Source: Actinacidiphila acididurans
GTDB lineage: Bacteria > Actinomycetota > Actinomycetes > Streptomycetales > Streptomycetaceae
Reading direction: 5' to 3'
Length of the DNA stretch: 64,000 bases
Assembly (NCBI RefSeq): GCF_016918855.1
Contig: NZ_JADKYB010000005.1
Location: 372,001 to 436,000, forward strand
Numbering within the stretch: the stretch's first letter is position 1; the number at the start of each line of letters is the position of its first letter. This document shows, one piece after another, positions 1 through 9,123 of the stretch. Position numbers and translations under genes: made by a program. A model generated the notes under the pieces. The model was not told the DNA's origin and made no database searches. It saw nothing but the letters and a program-made list of their open reading frames with translations.

Positions 1-415
1 CCTGATCGTCCCTGGTGTGGCCGAGCAGGACGGCGGCGGCGCCGCGGCGCTCGGCGGTGGCGTCCAGCGCGGCGTACCGCGCGTCGCGGGCGGCGGCCTC
101 GGGGCCGCCCTGGCGGCCGACGGTGACACCGACCGCGTCGACCGGGTCCAGGCCGAGCGCGCACAGCCGGTCGGCGACCTCGCGGGCCCGGACGTCGGAG
201 CCGGCCTGCAGGCCGTGGTCGACGGTGACCGCGCCGGCCCGCACGCCGAGCCGGGGGGCCTCGAAGGCGAGCGCGGCGGCCAGCGCCATGGAGTCGGCGC
301 CGCCGCTGCACGCGGCGAGCACCAGCGGGTGCGGGTCGGCGGACGTGGTGAGCACGTCGTGCAGGACGCGGCGGACGGCCAGACGTATCGCCGCGACCGT
401 GGGGTGGGGTCCCAT
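1..415 (-). CDS. tilS: tRNA(Ile)-lysidine synthetase TilS, N-terminal part (runs off the left edge)
   Basis: This frame begins with ATG at 415 behind a strong AGGAGG site and stays open to the window edge, giving about 138 residues. Near residue 38 it has the PP-loop ATP-pyrophosphatase motif SGGADS (family SGGxDS), followed by VTVDHGLQ and LLGHTRDDQ, all typical of TilS. The enzyme makes lysidine at the wobble position of the AUA-reading isoleucine tRNA, using ATP and lysine in the cytoplasm. It lies downstream of the DUF2342 gene on the same strand, which matches the usual actinobacterial order with ppa and dacB nearby. The C-terminal domains are outside the window. MesJ is the older name. 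Confidence 0.93.
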   Translation of the reverse strand, partial: MGPHPTVAAIRLAVRRVLHDVLTTSADPHPLVLAACSGGADSMALAAALAFEAPRLGVRAGAVTVDHGLQAGSDVRAREVADRLCALGLDPVDAVGVTVGRQGGPEAAARDARYAALDATAERRGAAAVLLGHTRDDQ

Positions 416-583
416 GTCCGGTTCCCTCCTGGCGGAATCGTGGGTGCTGCGGGTGCTGCGCTGGGCTCGGGGCGATGACGCAGGGTGTTCAGATGGTGAC
501 AGAAGCCCGCGCCTTACCCGAGCATCGCACGCGTCACCCCGCGCAGCGGTCCCTCGGACGGGTGAACCGGGTGGGTGTTGAGG

Positions 584-1741
584 TCACCCGTCGCCGCGGC
601 TGTGCACCCGCGCGATCCAGTCCGCGGGTTTGGCGATCTCGGCCTTGGTGGGCAGGGTGTTGGGCGAGGTCCACACCCGGTTGAAGCCGTCCATGCCGGC
701 CTCGTCGACCACGGCCCGCACGAAACGCTCGCCGTCGCGGTACTGGCGCAGCTTGGCGTCCAGGCCCAGCAGCCGGCGCAGCGCCTGGTCGAGCCGCCCG
801 GCGCCGCTGGCCCGGCGCTGGGTGAACTTCTCCCGGATCTCGGCGACGGTCGGTACGACGTCGGGCCCGACGCCGTCCATCACGTAGTCGGCGTGCCCCT
901 CCAGCAGCGACATCACCGCGGTCAGCCGGCCCAGCACCTCGCGCTGGGTGGGGGTCTGCACCAGGTCCACCAGGCTGCGGCCGTCCTCGTCGCCGTCGCC
1001 GGCGTCCCGGCCGGAGCCGGTGAAGGACTGCACGGCCTCGCGGAACCGCTCGATCACCGTCGAGGCGTCCAGGTCGGTCTCGCCGAGGAAGGTCTGGATC
1101 TCGCCCTCGATGTGGTCCCGCAGCCAGGGCACCGCGGAGAACTGGGTGCGGTGGGTCTCCTCGTGCAGGCACACCCACAGCCGGAAGTCGTGCGGGTCCA
1201 CGTCGAGCTCGCGCTCCACGTGCACGATGTTGGGGGCGACCAGGAGCAGCCGGCCCGCCTTGGACTCGCCGGGGCCGGGCTTGACCGGGCCGGCCGGCAT
1301 GTCGCGGGTCGGCGGGGCGAAGGTCTCGTACTGGCCCAGCACCCGCGAGGACAGGAAGCTCAGCAGCATGCCGACCTCGACGCCGGTGACCTTGCCGCCG
1401 ACGGTGCCCAGCACCGCGCCGCCGGGGCCGCCCGGGCGGCGGGCCTGCATCTTGCCGAGCAGCGGCTTCAGGATCTCCCGGAAGCCGGCGACGTTCGCCT
1501 TCACCCAGCCGGGGCGGTCCACGATCAGCACCGGGGTGCCGTGCGGGCTCGGCTCGGCGTCGCCGTACATCTTCGTGTACGACCTGACGTGCCCCTCGGA
1601 GTCCTGCGCGTGCCGGCGCAGCTCGGCGACGATCGCGCGTGCCTCGTCCCGGCTCACCTCCGGGCCGGGCCGGGTCAGCCGCTGCGCGGTCGCCACGGCG
1701 AGGTTCCAGTCGACCATGTCGGTTCCACCGATGCTCGTCAT
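584..1741 (-). CDS. Zinc-dependent metalloprotease, DUF2342 family
   Basis: The 385-residue protein carries a zincin motif HEETH at residues 193-197 and a downstream EGHAD at 281-285 that could supply the third metal ligand. The pattern and length fit the actinobacterial DUF2342 family, which has been annotated as an F420-biosynthesis-associated protein or putative zinc protease. There is no signal peptide, so it is probably cytoplasmic. Its substrate is unknown. An internal ATG at 1717 (MVDWNLAV) with a better purine-rich site is an alternative start. It sits upstream of tilS on the same strand and could be co-transcribed. Confidence 0.85.
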   Translation of the reverse strand: MTSIGGTDMVDWNLAVATAQRLTRPGPEVSRDEARAIVAELRRHAQDSEGHVRSYTKMYGDAEPSPHGTPVLIVDRPGWVKANVAGFREILKPLLGKMQARRPGGPGGAVLGTVGGKVTGVEVGMLLSFLSSRVLGQYETFAPPTRDMPAGPVKPGPGESKAGRLLLVAPNIVHVERELDVDPHDFRLWVCLHEETHRTQFSAVPWLRDHIEGEIQTFLGETDLDASTVIERFREAVQSFTGSGRDAGDGDEDGRSLVDLVQTPTQREVLGRLTAVMSLLEGHADYVMDGVGPDVVPTVAEIREKFTQRRASGAGRLDQALRRLLGLDAKLRQYRDGERFVRAVVDEAGMDGFNRVWTSPNTLPTKAEIAKPADWIARVHSRGDG

Positions 1742-1839
1742 GCTTTCACGGTACGGTGCCGCTCCCGCTTTGGGGGTTCCACCTCGATTACGCCTCCCCT
1801 CCGCCCGCTGCCTCGCCCTCTTCCCGGCTTGGGCTTTGC

Positions 1840-2013
1840 GCCCTCAATCGCCGGGCGGGCTCAGTTTTGGTACGGGTCGTGCATCCCTCTGCCCTCAAAC
1901 GCCTGGCGGGCTCAGTTTTGGTGCGGGTCGTGCATCCCTCTGCCCTCAATCGCCGGGCGGGCTCAGTTTTGGTGCGGGTCGTGCATCCCTCTGCCCTCGA
2001 ACGCCTGGCGGGC
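1840..2013. repeat. 51-bp tandem repeat, about 3.4 copies
   Basis: Three complete 51-bp units lie at 1840-1890, 1891-1941 and 1942-1992, with a partial fourth to about 2013. Units one and three share the block GCCCTCAATCGCCGGGCGGG, while units two and four have a variant of that block, so the array has a 102-bp higher-order pattern. The block recurs in inverse orientation near 13690-13710. The 566-bp gap between the DUF2342 gene and ppa holds this array, a dispersed repeat and a hairpin, and no convincing gene. The array is open in one frame only because 51 is a multiple of three. Confidence 0.9.
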
Positions 2014-2078
2014 TGGGATTTTGCTCGGGCAGTGCTTTGGCGGCCGCGGCTGGGACGCGGGGCTCGCCGGGGATACCC

Positions 2079-2106
2079 AGGGGCGCGGGGAACTGCGCGA
2101 CCAGCC
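2079..2106 (+). repeat. Dispersed 28-bp intergenic repeat, copy 1
   Basis: The block containing GGGGCGCGGGGAACTGCGCG occurs here, again at 4453-4480, and inverted at 13582-13609. All three copies are intergenic. I know the same string as a frequent intergenic sequence in Streptomyces genomes; its function is not established. Confidence 0.8.
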
Positions 2107-2223
2107 CCATTCCATGGCGCGGGTCGTCACCGGCCCGAAGGGGCAGTTGCTGTCGTGTCCGGACCACCGGCCGGAACGGCCGGAACGAGCCGCCGGAACC
2201 CCACCAAGGTCCGCAAAGGAAAC

Positions 2224-2279
2224 GCCCCGCCCGCCCGGCGAAGGACGAGTTGGGCGGGTCCAAGCCGGGAGGGCGGGGC
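2224..2279. terminator. Hairpin downstream of ppa
   Basis: Two 15-bp arms (2224-2238 and 2265-2279, beginning GCCCCGCCC) pair with one mismatch across a 26-base loop. The hairpin lies about 30 bp beyond the ppa stop codon. There is no clear T-run, which is common for actinomycete terminators. Confidence 0.6.
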
Positions 2280-2307
2280 GGAGGCGGGGAGGGCGAGCCC
2301 GGGGGGA

Positions 2308-2799
2308 TCAGTGAGAGCCGCGCTCCTTGAGGCGGCGGAAGCTCTCCTCGATCTCGGCCTCGGCTTCGGCGCGGCCGACCCAGTCGGCGCCCTCGACGGA
2401 CTTGCCGGGCTCGAGGTCCTTGTAGACCTCGAAGAAGTGCTGGATCTCGAGGCGGTCGAACTCGGAGACGTGGTGGATGTCGCGCAGGTGCTCCACGCGG
2501 GGGTCGGAGGCGGGCACGCAGAGGACCTTGTCGTCGCCGCCGGCCTCGTCGGTCATGCGGAACATGCCGATCGCGCGGCAGGTGATGAGGCAGCCCGGGA
2601 AGGTGGGCTCGTCGAGGAGGACCAGGGCGTCCAGGGGGTCGCCGTCCTCGCCGAGGGTGTTCTCGACGAAGCCGTAGTCGGCCGGGTAGCTGGTCGAGGT
2701 GAAGAGCCTGCGGTCCAGCCGGATCCGCCCGGTTTCGTGGTCCACCTCGTACTTGTTCCGCGAACCCTTAGGGATCTCGATCGTGACGTCGAACTCCAA
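2308..2799 (-). CDS. ppa: Inorganic pyrophosphatase, family I
   Basis: The 163-residue soluble protein matches family I pyrophosphatases in length. The metal-binding signature DGDPLD is at residues 52-57, preceded by the conserved [12 protein letters not shown] segment. It hydrolyses pyrophosphate to phosphate with Mg2+ and so drives nucleotide and polymer synthesis. It is divergent from dacB, with only 42 bp between the two starts, an arrangement typical of Streptomyces. Confidence 0.96.
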   Translation of the reverse strand: MEFDVTIEIPKGSRNKYEVDHETGRIRLDRRLFTSTSYPADYGFVENTLGEDGDPLDALVLLDEPTFPGCLITCRAIGMFRMTDEAGGDDKVLCVPASDPRVEHLRDIHHVSEFDRLEIQHFFEVYKDLEPGKSVEGADWVGRAEAEAEIEESFRRLKERGSH

Positions 2800-2841
2800 G
2801 GCCCTACTCCTCCATGATCAGCGCGTACTGCGGGTGATTAA

Positions 2842-4284
2842 GTGTCTCCCACGCACACGAGTGGTTGCGAAAGGGGCTGGTTGCCGGTGCCCGTGGGCAG
2901 GACGTGGCCGATCGTCGCGGGGTCGGCCGCGATAGGTCTGGCGGTGGCCGTCGGGGCGGTGGCCACCGCCGGTCCGTGGGAGTCAGGACAGCGTACGGCC
3001 GAGCGGGCGTACGCCGCCGCCCGGGACCGGCGGCTGGACCGCCCGGCGGGCGGCGCCCACGCGGCCCCGGGGCACGGCGCCGGTCCCGCGGCCTGGGCGC
3101 TGCCGCCCGCGCGGGCCGCCGCGCCGGTGCTGGTCCCGGCGTCGGCCGGCGGCACCGGCACCGCCCCACCGCTCGCCCCCCGCCTGAATCCGCTGATGTC
3201 GGCCCCGGGCCTCGGCCCGTTGACCACCGGCGCGGTGATCGACGTGGCCGGCGGCCGGCTGCTGTACGGGCACGATCCGGCCACCGCCACCACCCCGGCC
3301 TCCACCACCAAGCTCGCCACCGCGGTCGCCGCGCTCGGCGTGCTCGGCCCCGACCACCGGCTGACCACCTCCGTGGTCTCCACCGGTCCCGGCCGGATCG
3401 TCCTGGTGGGCGGCGGCGACCCCACGCTGGACCTGACGCAGCTCGCCGCCGACACCGCCGCCGCCCTCAAGTCCGGCGGCACGCGTACGGTCACCCTGAC
3501 CTACGACACCTCGTGGTTCGGCGCACCCGCGCTCCACACCATCGGCTACAACGACAACCTCGCGCCGGTGACCGCCCTCATGGCGGACGAGGGCCGGCTC
3601 GACAACAGCTCGAGCGGCCCGGCCCCCCGTGCCCAGGACCCGGCGGCCTCCGCGGCCGCGTCCTTCGCGAGCCTGCTGGCCGGCCACGGCGTCACCGTGC
3701 GGGACGAGCCGGAGCCCGGCAGCGGCAAGGGCGGCACCGTCCTCGCGACCCAGCAGTCGGCCGCACTGTCCGACCTGGTCGAGCGCATGCTCACCAACAG
3801 CGACAACGACCTGGCCGAGGCCCTGGTCCGGCAGACGGCCCGCGCGCTGGGCCTCCCGGCCACGTTCGCCGGCGGCGCCCAGGCGGTACGGCGGGTCCTC
3901 GGCCGGTACGGCGTCCCCCTCACCGGCGCCGTCTTCACCGACGGCAGCGGCCTCGACCACCGCGACCGCCTCTCCCCCCAGATCCTGGCCCGCGTCCTCG
4001 CCCTGGCCGCCGCCCCCGACCACCCCGAGCTCCGCCCGGTCCTCACGGGCCTGCCCGTCGCCGGCTTCACCGGCACGCTCTCCTCCCGCTTCCGCGCCAC
4101 CCCCGGCGCCGGCGTCGTCCACGCCAAAACCGGCACCCTCACCGGTACGAATACGATCGCCGGCACCACGGTCACCCCCGAGGGCCGGCTCCTCGCCTTT
4201 TCTTTCATGACGCAGGGGGCGCCTGACCCTTCAGCCGCGCAGTCGGCCCTCGACCGGCTGGCCACGGCCCTCGCCGGCTCCTGA
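2842..4284 (+). CDS. dacB: D-alanyl-D-alanine carboxypeptidase/endopeptidase, PBP4 (S13) family
   Basis: This 480-residue penicillin-binding protein has an N-terminal hydrophobic segment at about residues 22-43 (signal or anchor). The three active-site motifs are S154-T-T-K157, S320-D-N322 and K429-T-G431, in the correct order and spacing for peptidase family S13. It trims or cleaves cross-linked peptidoglycan peptides outside the membrane and would bind beta-lactams. The start used is GTG at 2842. Residues 45-110 are a low-complexity Ala/Gly/Pro linker. Divergent ppa lies upstream. The following 276 bp hold only dispersed repeats. Confidence 0.92.
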   Translation: MSPTHTSGCERGWLPVPVGRTWPIVAGSAAIGLAVAVGAVATAGPWESGQRTAERAYAAARDRRLDRPAGGAHAAPGHGAGPAAWALPPARAAAPVLVPASAGGTGTAPPLAPRLNPLMSAPGLGPLTTGAVIDVAGGRLLYGHDPATATTPASTTKLATAVAALGVLGPDHRLTTSVVSTGPGRIVLVGGGDPTLDLTQLAADTAAALKSGGTRTVTLTYDTSWFGAPALHTIGYNDNLAPVTALMADEGRLDNSSSGPAPRAQDPAASAAASFASLLAGHGVTVRDEPEPGSGKGGTVLATQQSAALSDLVERMLTNSDNDLAEALVRQTARALGLPATFAGGAQAVRRVLGRYGVPLTGAVFTDGSGLDHRDRLSPQILARVLALAAAPDHPELRPVLTGLPVAGFTGTLSSRFRATPGAGVVHAKTGTLTGTNTIAGTTVTPEGRLLAFSFMTQGAPDPSAAQSALDRLATALAGS

Positions 4285-4379
4285 GCGCGGTTCGCCGCGC
4301 GTGCGGGTCCCTTTTCCGCCCGGGAGGGGTGGTTGCGCTGGTCTCCCGGCCTTCGGCCCGGTGATGGGTTTCTCGCGCC

Positions 4380-4480
4380 GGGGGCACCCCCGGACGGAGT
4401 CTGGGGGACCCCGCGCCCCTTCGGGGCGCCCCTGCCGCGGGCGGCAACCATCAGGGGCGCGGGGAACTGCGCGATCAGCC
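4380..4480. repeat. Two dispersed intergenic repeat blocks with a GCGCCCC-TTC-GGGGCGC hairpin
   Basis: The 51-bp block 4380-4430 is repeated at 13231-13281 and 13412-13462. It ends in the hairpin GCGCCCC-TTC-GGGGCGC (4413-4429), which may terminate transcription after dacB. The second block, 4453-4480, is the 28-bp repeat also found at 2079 and, inverted, at 13582. Apart from these blocks the dacB-thrE gap looks empty. Confidence 0.8.
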
Positions 4481-4560
4481 ACGCACGGACAGAAGGTCCG
4501 GGCACGACAGCAACAACCCCTCCGGGCGGAAAACGACCCGCACCCCGGAGGAGCCGCCCG

Positions 4561-6192
4561 CTAGAAGCCGCGGGTACGTTTCGCCGCACGCCGTGGCCCG
4601 GGCGGACCGGGTGCCCTCAGCGCGAGACGCGCGACCTCATTGCCGAGGTTGACGCCGATCGCGATGGCCATCGCGAGGGCGGCCGCCTTCGTGAGCTGGG
4701 TCGCGCCCTGCGAGGTGTGGTGCTGGGTGAGGGCGAGGAGCCCGAAGTAGACGGCGGAACCCGGGAGGAGCGGGCCGATGGCGGCGGTGACGTAGGGGAG
4801 GACGGACACGTAGCGGTAGCGGGCCATGAGCTGGCCGAAGAGGCCGACGAGGCCGGCCGCGGCGGCGGTGGAGGCGACCTGGTTGCCGTGGGCCTGCTGG
4901 TGCAGGACGCCGTAGACGGTCCAGGCGACGCCGCCGTTGAGGGTGGCGAGCGGAAGGACGGCGCGTTCGCACTGGAGGAGGACGGCGAAGGCCAGGGTCA
5001 GCGCCATGGAGGCGAGAAGCTGGACCCAGGGGTGGTCGTAGGTGCGCAGCGCCTGGTCGGGGTTGAGCTGGGCGCCGAGGGCGAGGCCGGCGTAGAGGAT
5101 GAGGGTGACGCCGATGACGATGCCGACGATGAGGTAGACCACTTCGAGCAGGCGGGCCGAGGCGGTGATGTAGAAGCCGGTCAGGCCGTCCTGGACGGCG
5201 GCGACGAGGGCGCGGCCGGGCAGCAGGGCGAACAGGCCACCGGTGATCACGGCGGAGGACTGCACTCCGGTGGCGCCGGGGATCCAGTGCGCGTACCGGT
5301 CGATGAGCACGCCCATGGCGGCGGCCGGCATCGCGGCGACGGCGAACTGGTAGAACTCGGGCAGTCCGCGCCCGGCGCACAGCCAGGCCAGGCGGTCGCC
5401 GAGCATGGCGGCGAGGGCCGCGGCCAGGAAGATCACCGGGTTGCCGCCGACCAGGGTGCTGGCGCCGCCCGCGAGCAGGCCGGCGGCGCCGGTGAGCACC
5501 CAGGAGTTGTACGGGTGCCGGTTGCGCCGGATGTCGGCGAGCCGTCGGTACGCGTCCTCGAGCGTGGTCTCGTGCTCGGTGATCGAGTCGACGAGCTGGA
5601 AGACGGCCGCGAGCCGGGTGTAGTCGGTGCCGCGCCGGCGGACGGTACGGCTCATGGTCAGCGGCGGTTCGGTCAGCGACGGCTGGTAGGAGATGCCCAG
5701 CAGGGTGAAGGTGACGTTGGGCTCGACGCGGGCCAGGCCGTAGGCGTAGGCGACGCCGAGCATCGCGGCCTCCACGTCCTCGGCGCCCTCGCCGCCGGAC
5801 AGCAGCAGGTCGCCGATGCGCAGGGTGAGGTCGAGGACGCGCGGCGCGGACAGCGCGGGGGTGCCCTCGCCGCGTCCGGCCGGGGCGGGCCGTTCGGTGG
5901 CCGGCAGCCGGATCATGGCCCGCATCCGGTCCTGCCAGCGCGCGTCCTCCGGCGGCAGGACGACCAGGGGTATGCCCTCCGGCGGGGTGAACGCCGAGCG
6001 CATGCGCTCCCGCGCCGCGTCCCGGTCGCCCGGGCCGGCCGGACCGACCGCTCCGCCCGCGGAATCGTTACGGCGGGCCGGGCCGCCGCCGTTGCGGGGG
6101 TCCGGGCCGTCGGGTATCGCGGCGGAGTCGTGCGTGCTCAAGGGATCAGCGCTTCTGGGCCCGGTGCCGGCCGCCGCCGGGGCGGGGGGCAT
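4561..6192 (-). CDS. Threonine/serine exporter family membrane protein (ThrE-like)
   Basis: The protein of up to 543 residues has a hydrophilic N-terminus, a conserved block with DLLLSGGEGAEDVE and VEPNVTFTLLGIS, and then about ten hydrophobic segments. This is the ThrE (DUF1212) plus ThrE_2 (DUF3815) arrangement. Characterised members export threonine and serine by proton antiport; the substrate here is inferred. The ATG at 6192 overlaps the end of the upstream dedA gene by 47 bp. A TTG at 6141, just after the dedA stop, is an alternative that would remove the overlap. The two genes are probably translated as one operon. Confidence 0.85.
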   Translation of the reverse strand: MPPAPAAAGTGPRSADPLSTHDSAAIPDGPDPRNGGGPARRNDSAGGAVGPAGPGDRDAARERMRSAFTPPEGIPLVVLPPEDARWQDRMRAMIRLPATERPAPAGRGEGTPALSAPRVLDLTLRIGDLLLSGGEGAEDVEAAMLGVAYAYGLARVEPNVTFTLLGISYQPSLTEPPLTMSRTVRRRGTDYTRLAAVFQLVDSITEHETTLEDAYRRLADIRRNRHPYNSWVLTGAAGLLAGGASTLVGGNPVIFLAAALAAMLGDRLAWLCAGRGLPEFYQFAVAAMPAAAMGVLIDRYAHWIPGATGVQSSAVITGGLFALLPGRALVAAVQDGLTGFYITASARLLEVVYLIVGIVIGVTLILYAGLALGAQLNPDQALRTYDHPWVQLLASMALTLAFAVLLQCERAVLPLATLNGGVAWTVYGVLHQQAHGNQVASTAAAAGLVGLFGQLMARYRYVSVLPYVTAAIGPLLPGSAVYFGLLALTQHHTSQGATQLTKAAALAMAIAIGVNLGNEVARLALRAPGPPGPRRAAKRTRGF

Positions 6193-6874
6193 TGCCCATG
6201 GGGTTGGACATCGCGTCGTGGTCGGTGGCGGGCCGCTCGGCGGAGGCGGCGGCTTCGCCCTTGCGGCGGGAGCGCAGGTACTCGACGACCAGCGGCAGCA
6301 CCGAGATCAGCACCACCAGGACGAGCATGGCCTCGATGTTCTTGTGCACGAAGTCGATCTGGCCCAGCCAGTAGCCGAGCACGGTGACGCCGGCGCCCCA
6401 CAGGGTGCCGCCCAGCACGTTGTACGTGGCGAAGGTGCGGTAGCTCATCCGGCTGACCCCGGCGACGATCGGGGTGAAGGTACGGACCACCGGCACGAAG
6501 CACGCCATGACGATCGCCTTGGGCCCGTGGTGCTCGAAGAAGGCGTGCGCCTTCTCCACGTTCTCCGCCTTGAACAGCCGGGAATTCGGCCGCCGGAACA
6601 GGGAGGGGCCGACCTTGCGCCCGAACAGGTAGCCGACCTGCTCCCCGGCCACCGCGGCCACCGCGATGGAGACGGCCACCAGTGCCAGCGGCCGGTGCAG
6701 GGTGCCGGAGGCCACCAGCAGACCGGTCGTGAACAGCAGGGAGTCGCCGGGCAGGAAGAAGCCGATCAGCAGCCCCGACTCGGCGAAGACGACGAGCAGG
6801 ACGCCCCACAGACCGTACGTGTTGATCAGATGATCCGGGTTGAGCCAGCTCGGGCCCAGCGCGAGGTTCGTCAC
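6146..6874 (-). CDS. DedA family membrane protein (copy 1)
   Basis: The 242-residue protein shows DedA hallmarks: FLPGDSLLF near residue 42, an FxPxxR-type motif (CFVPVVR) near residue 125, and four to five membrane segments. DedA proteins are inner-membrane transporters, and some members have been shown to flip undecaprenyl phosphate back across the membrane. It is the first gene of a likely operon with the ThrE-like exporter. A second DedA gene lies at 15205 in a different regulatory context. The charged C-terminal tail of about 30 residues is not conserved. Confidence 0.9.
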   Translation of the reverse strand: MTNLALGPSWLNPDHLINTYGLWGVLLVVFAESGLLIGFFLPGDSLLFTTGLLVASGTLHRPLALVAVSIAVAAVAGEQVGYLFGRKVGPSLFRRPNSRLFKAENVEKAHAFFEHHGPKAIVMACFVPVVRTFTPIVAGVSRMSYRTFATYNVLGGTLWGAGVTVLGYWLGQIDFVHKNIEAMLVLVVLISVLPLVVEYLRSRRKGEAAASAERPATDHDAMSNPMGNAPRPGGGRHRAQKR

Positions 6875-7119
6875 GGTCCAAAAGTATCAATGCGTTGTTG
6901 ACACAAACGTTCCGCAACCTGCAAGGAGTGGACTACCTTCTCCGCAGCGTCACCCGCGCGGCACCGCACGTATTCCGTCACCCTCTCCCCCAGCAGCGTC
7001 TTCATGTCCCGTTCACCCCACCAGCAGCCCCCTTTTTCGCCCCCCGCACGCCCCGTACGACCCCGGAGCTCCCCCCACGTGCCCCGTCACCATGTCCGAC
7101 CAACCTGGCGGCTCCCGTT

Positions 7120-8583
7120 ATGACTCGCGCCATCACACTGCACGAAGTGTCCAAGTACTACCCGAAGCAGCCGCAGCCGGCCGTGGACAGGTTCTCGCTC
7201 GACATCGCTCCTGGGGAGTTCCTGGTGCTGCTCGGCCCTTCGGGGTGCGGGAAGTCCACCGTGCTCCGCATGATCGCCGGTCTTGAGGACATCACGACCG
7301 GCGAACTGCTGCTGGACGGCGAATACTCCAACGACCTGGCCCCCGGCGACCGCAAGATGGCCATGGTCTTCCAGAACTTCGCCCTGTATCCGAGCATGAC
7401 CAGCCGGGAGAACATCGGCTTCCCGCTGCGCTTCGAGATGCCCGGCGCGGAGCACGGGCCGCGGGTGGACGAGACGGCGCGGATCCTGGGCATCGAGGAG
7501 ATCCTGGACCGCTACCCGGGGCAGCTCTCCGGCGGCGAGCGGCAGCGGGTGGCGATGGGGCGGGCGATCTCCCGGCACCCGTCGGTGTTCCTGATGGACG
7601 AGCCGCTGTCCAACCTCGACGCCAAGCTGCGCGCGCACCTGCGGGCCGAGATAGCCCGGCTGACCCGCGGCATGGGCGTGACCACGGTGTACGTCACGCA
7701 CGACCAGGCCGAGGCGATGTCGCTGGGCGACCGGGTGGCGATCATGCGCAGCGGGGTGCTCCAGCAGGTCTCCACCCCGCGTGAGGCGTATCACCTGCCG
7801 GAGAACGTGTTCGTGGCGGCCTTCGTCGGCACCCCGCGGATCAACCTCCTCCAGGCCACCGTGCTGGCCCCGCTCAGCGGCGGGATGTGGATCGACTTCG
7901 GGCGGCAGCGGCTCGGGCTCCCGGAGCCGCTGAGCCGTGACCACCAGCTGCTGCGCATCCAGCAGGGCCGCCGGATCATCGTGGGCCTGCGCTCGGAGGC
8001 GGTACGGATCGCCCAGCCCAGCCAGGCGCAGCCGGGCGAGGTGGTGCTCAGCGGAATCGTGGAGCACGTGGAGTACCAGGGGCACGAGTCGCTGGTGCAC
8101 CTCAACACCGGGTCGCGCCCGGCGGTGGTGCCGGAGCTGGAGGCGCCCCGGCCGACGGTCGCGGACACCCGGCCGGGCACCAAGCGGCCGGCGAACGGTT
8201 CGGGCGGGCTCGGCAAGCTGGCCCAGAAGGCGGCCCGGCGGATCCAGGCGACGGTGATGGACCGCGAGTCCTCAGGCGGCTCGTCGGGCGCGCACGCGGC
8301 ACCGCACGGCGCGGCAGGCGCGAACGGTCAGAACGGGGTGAACGGCCACGGCGGGGCGAACGGCGCCGCGCACGACACCGACCAGGCGAACCTCCCGGTG
8401 GCCGACCGCCAGGACGGGCCGGCGATGCAGACCGGCGACCTGGTGGTGCGGACCGGCCCGGACATCCGGGTACGGCGCGGCGACCGGGTCCCGCTGCTGG
8501 TGGACCTGGCGCACCTGTACGTCTTCGACCACACGGGCACCCGGATCTGCCCGGCGCCGCAGGGGCACGCGCGACTGGAGTAG
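7120..8583 (+). CDS. ABC transporter ATP-binding protein, sugar-importer (MsiK/UgpC) type, with an insertion in the C-terminal domain
   Basis: I start the gene at ATG 7120 because the nucleotide-binding domain begins at once there; the same frame is open upstream to 6895. The motifs are Walker A GPSGCGKST (39-47), LSGGERQR, Walker B FLMDEPLSNLD and the switch VTHDQ. The C-terminal regulatory (TOBE-like) region is typical of ATPases that power carbohydrate importers. No permease or binding protein is adjacent, so it may serve several systems, as MsiK does. Residues of about 336-434 are a low-complexity insertion rich in Gly, Asn and Ala (for example NGQNGVNGHGGANG) that interrupts the C-terminal fold. 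The promoter region is shared with the divergent dedA gene. Confidence 0.88.
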   Translation: MTRAITLHEVSKYYPKQPQPAVDRFSLDIAPGEFLVLLGPSGCGKSTVLRMIAGLEDITTGELLLDGEYSNDLAPGDRKMAMVFQNFALYPSMTSRENIGFPLRFEMPGAEHGPRVDETARILGIEEILDRYPGQLSGGERQRVAMGRAISRHPSVFLMDEPLSNLDAKLRAHLRAEIARLTRGMGVTTVYVTHDQAEAMSLGDRVAIMRSGVLQQVSTPREAYHLPENVFVAAFVGTPRINLLQATVLAPLSGGMWIDFGRQRLGLPEPLSRDHQLLRIQQGRRIIVGLRSEAVRIAQPSQAQPGEVVLSGIVEHVEYQGHESLVHLNTGSRPAVVPELEAPRPTVADTRPGTKRPANGSGGLGKLAQKAARRIQATVMDRESSGGSSGAHAAPHGAAGANGQNGVNGHGGANGAAHDTDQANLPVADRQDGPAMQTGDLVVRTGPDIRVRRGDRVPLLVDLAHLYVFDHTGTRICPAPQGHARLE

Positions 8584-8624
8584 TCACGGGTGCGCCCCGG
8601 CCCGGGCCCGGGCAGGCTGCGGAC

Positions 8625-8990
8625 ATGAGCATCGACGATTTCGGCGGCGGCCAGGCGCAGGGCGCGGACGTCCTGGTCGTCACCACCAACGACGCGCCGG
8701 GCTTCCGGGTGGAGCGGGTGATCGGCGAGGTGTTCGGCCTGACCGTGCGCTCCCGGCACCTGGGCAGCCAGATCGGCGCGGGCCTGAAGTCCATGATCGG
8801 CGGCGAGCTCAAGGGCCTGACCAAGACGCTGGTGCAGACCCGCAACCAGGCCATGGAGCGCCTGGTCGACCAGGCCCGGGCGCGCGGCGCCAACGCGGTG
8901 CTCATGATGCGCTTCGACGTCACGGACGCGGCCGACGTGGGCACCGAGGTCTGCGCGTACGGCACCGCGGTGATCCTGGCGCGGGCGTGA
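8625..8990 (+). CDS. YbjQ family (UPF0145) putative heavy-metal-binding protein
   Basis: This is a small 121-residue soluble protein. The opening DVLVVTTNDAPG, the central VRSRHLGSQIGAG and the C-terminal ANAVLMMRFDVTD are diagnostic of the YbjQ/UPF0145 family, which forms pentameric barrels. The biochemical role is unknown; heavy-metal binding is a database label rather than a demonstrated function. It lies 41 bp after the ABC ATPase gene on the same strand and could be co-transcribed with it. Confidence 0.85.
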   Translation: MSIDDFGGGQAQGADVLVVTTNDAPGFRVERVIGEVFGLTVRSRHLGSQIGAGLKSMIGGELKGLTKTLVQTRNQAMERLVDQARARGANAVLMMRFDVTDAADVGTEVCAYGTAVILARA

Positions 8991-9123
8991 GCGGCGCCCG
9001 CGCGCCGGCGTGAGCGCGGGGGCGTACACCCCGGATCGGGTGGGCAGGACCAGCGGGACGGCGCACTGCCGGTGCGGCCGGCGGAAGCCGAGCGGGAAGC
9101 CAGGCGGGAGAGGACGGAACGGA

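Noticed and set aside
1840..2013. CRISPR array
   Set aside because: The 51-bp units abut each other with no unique spacers, and no cas gene is present.
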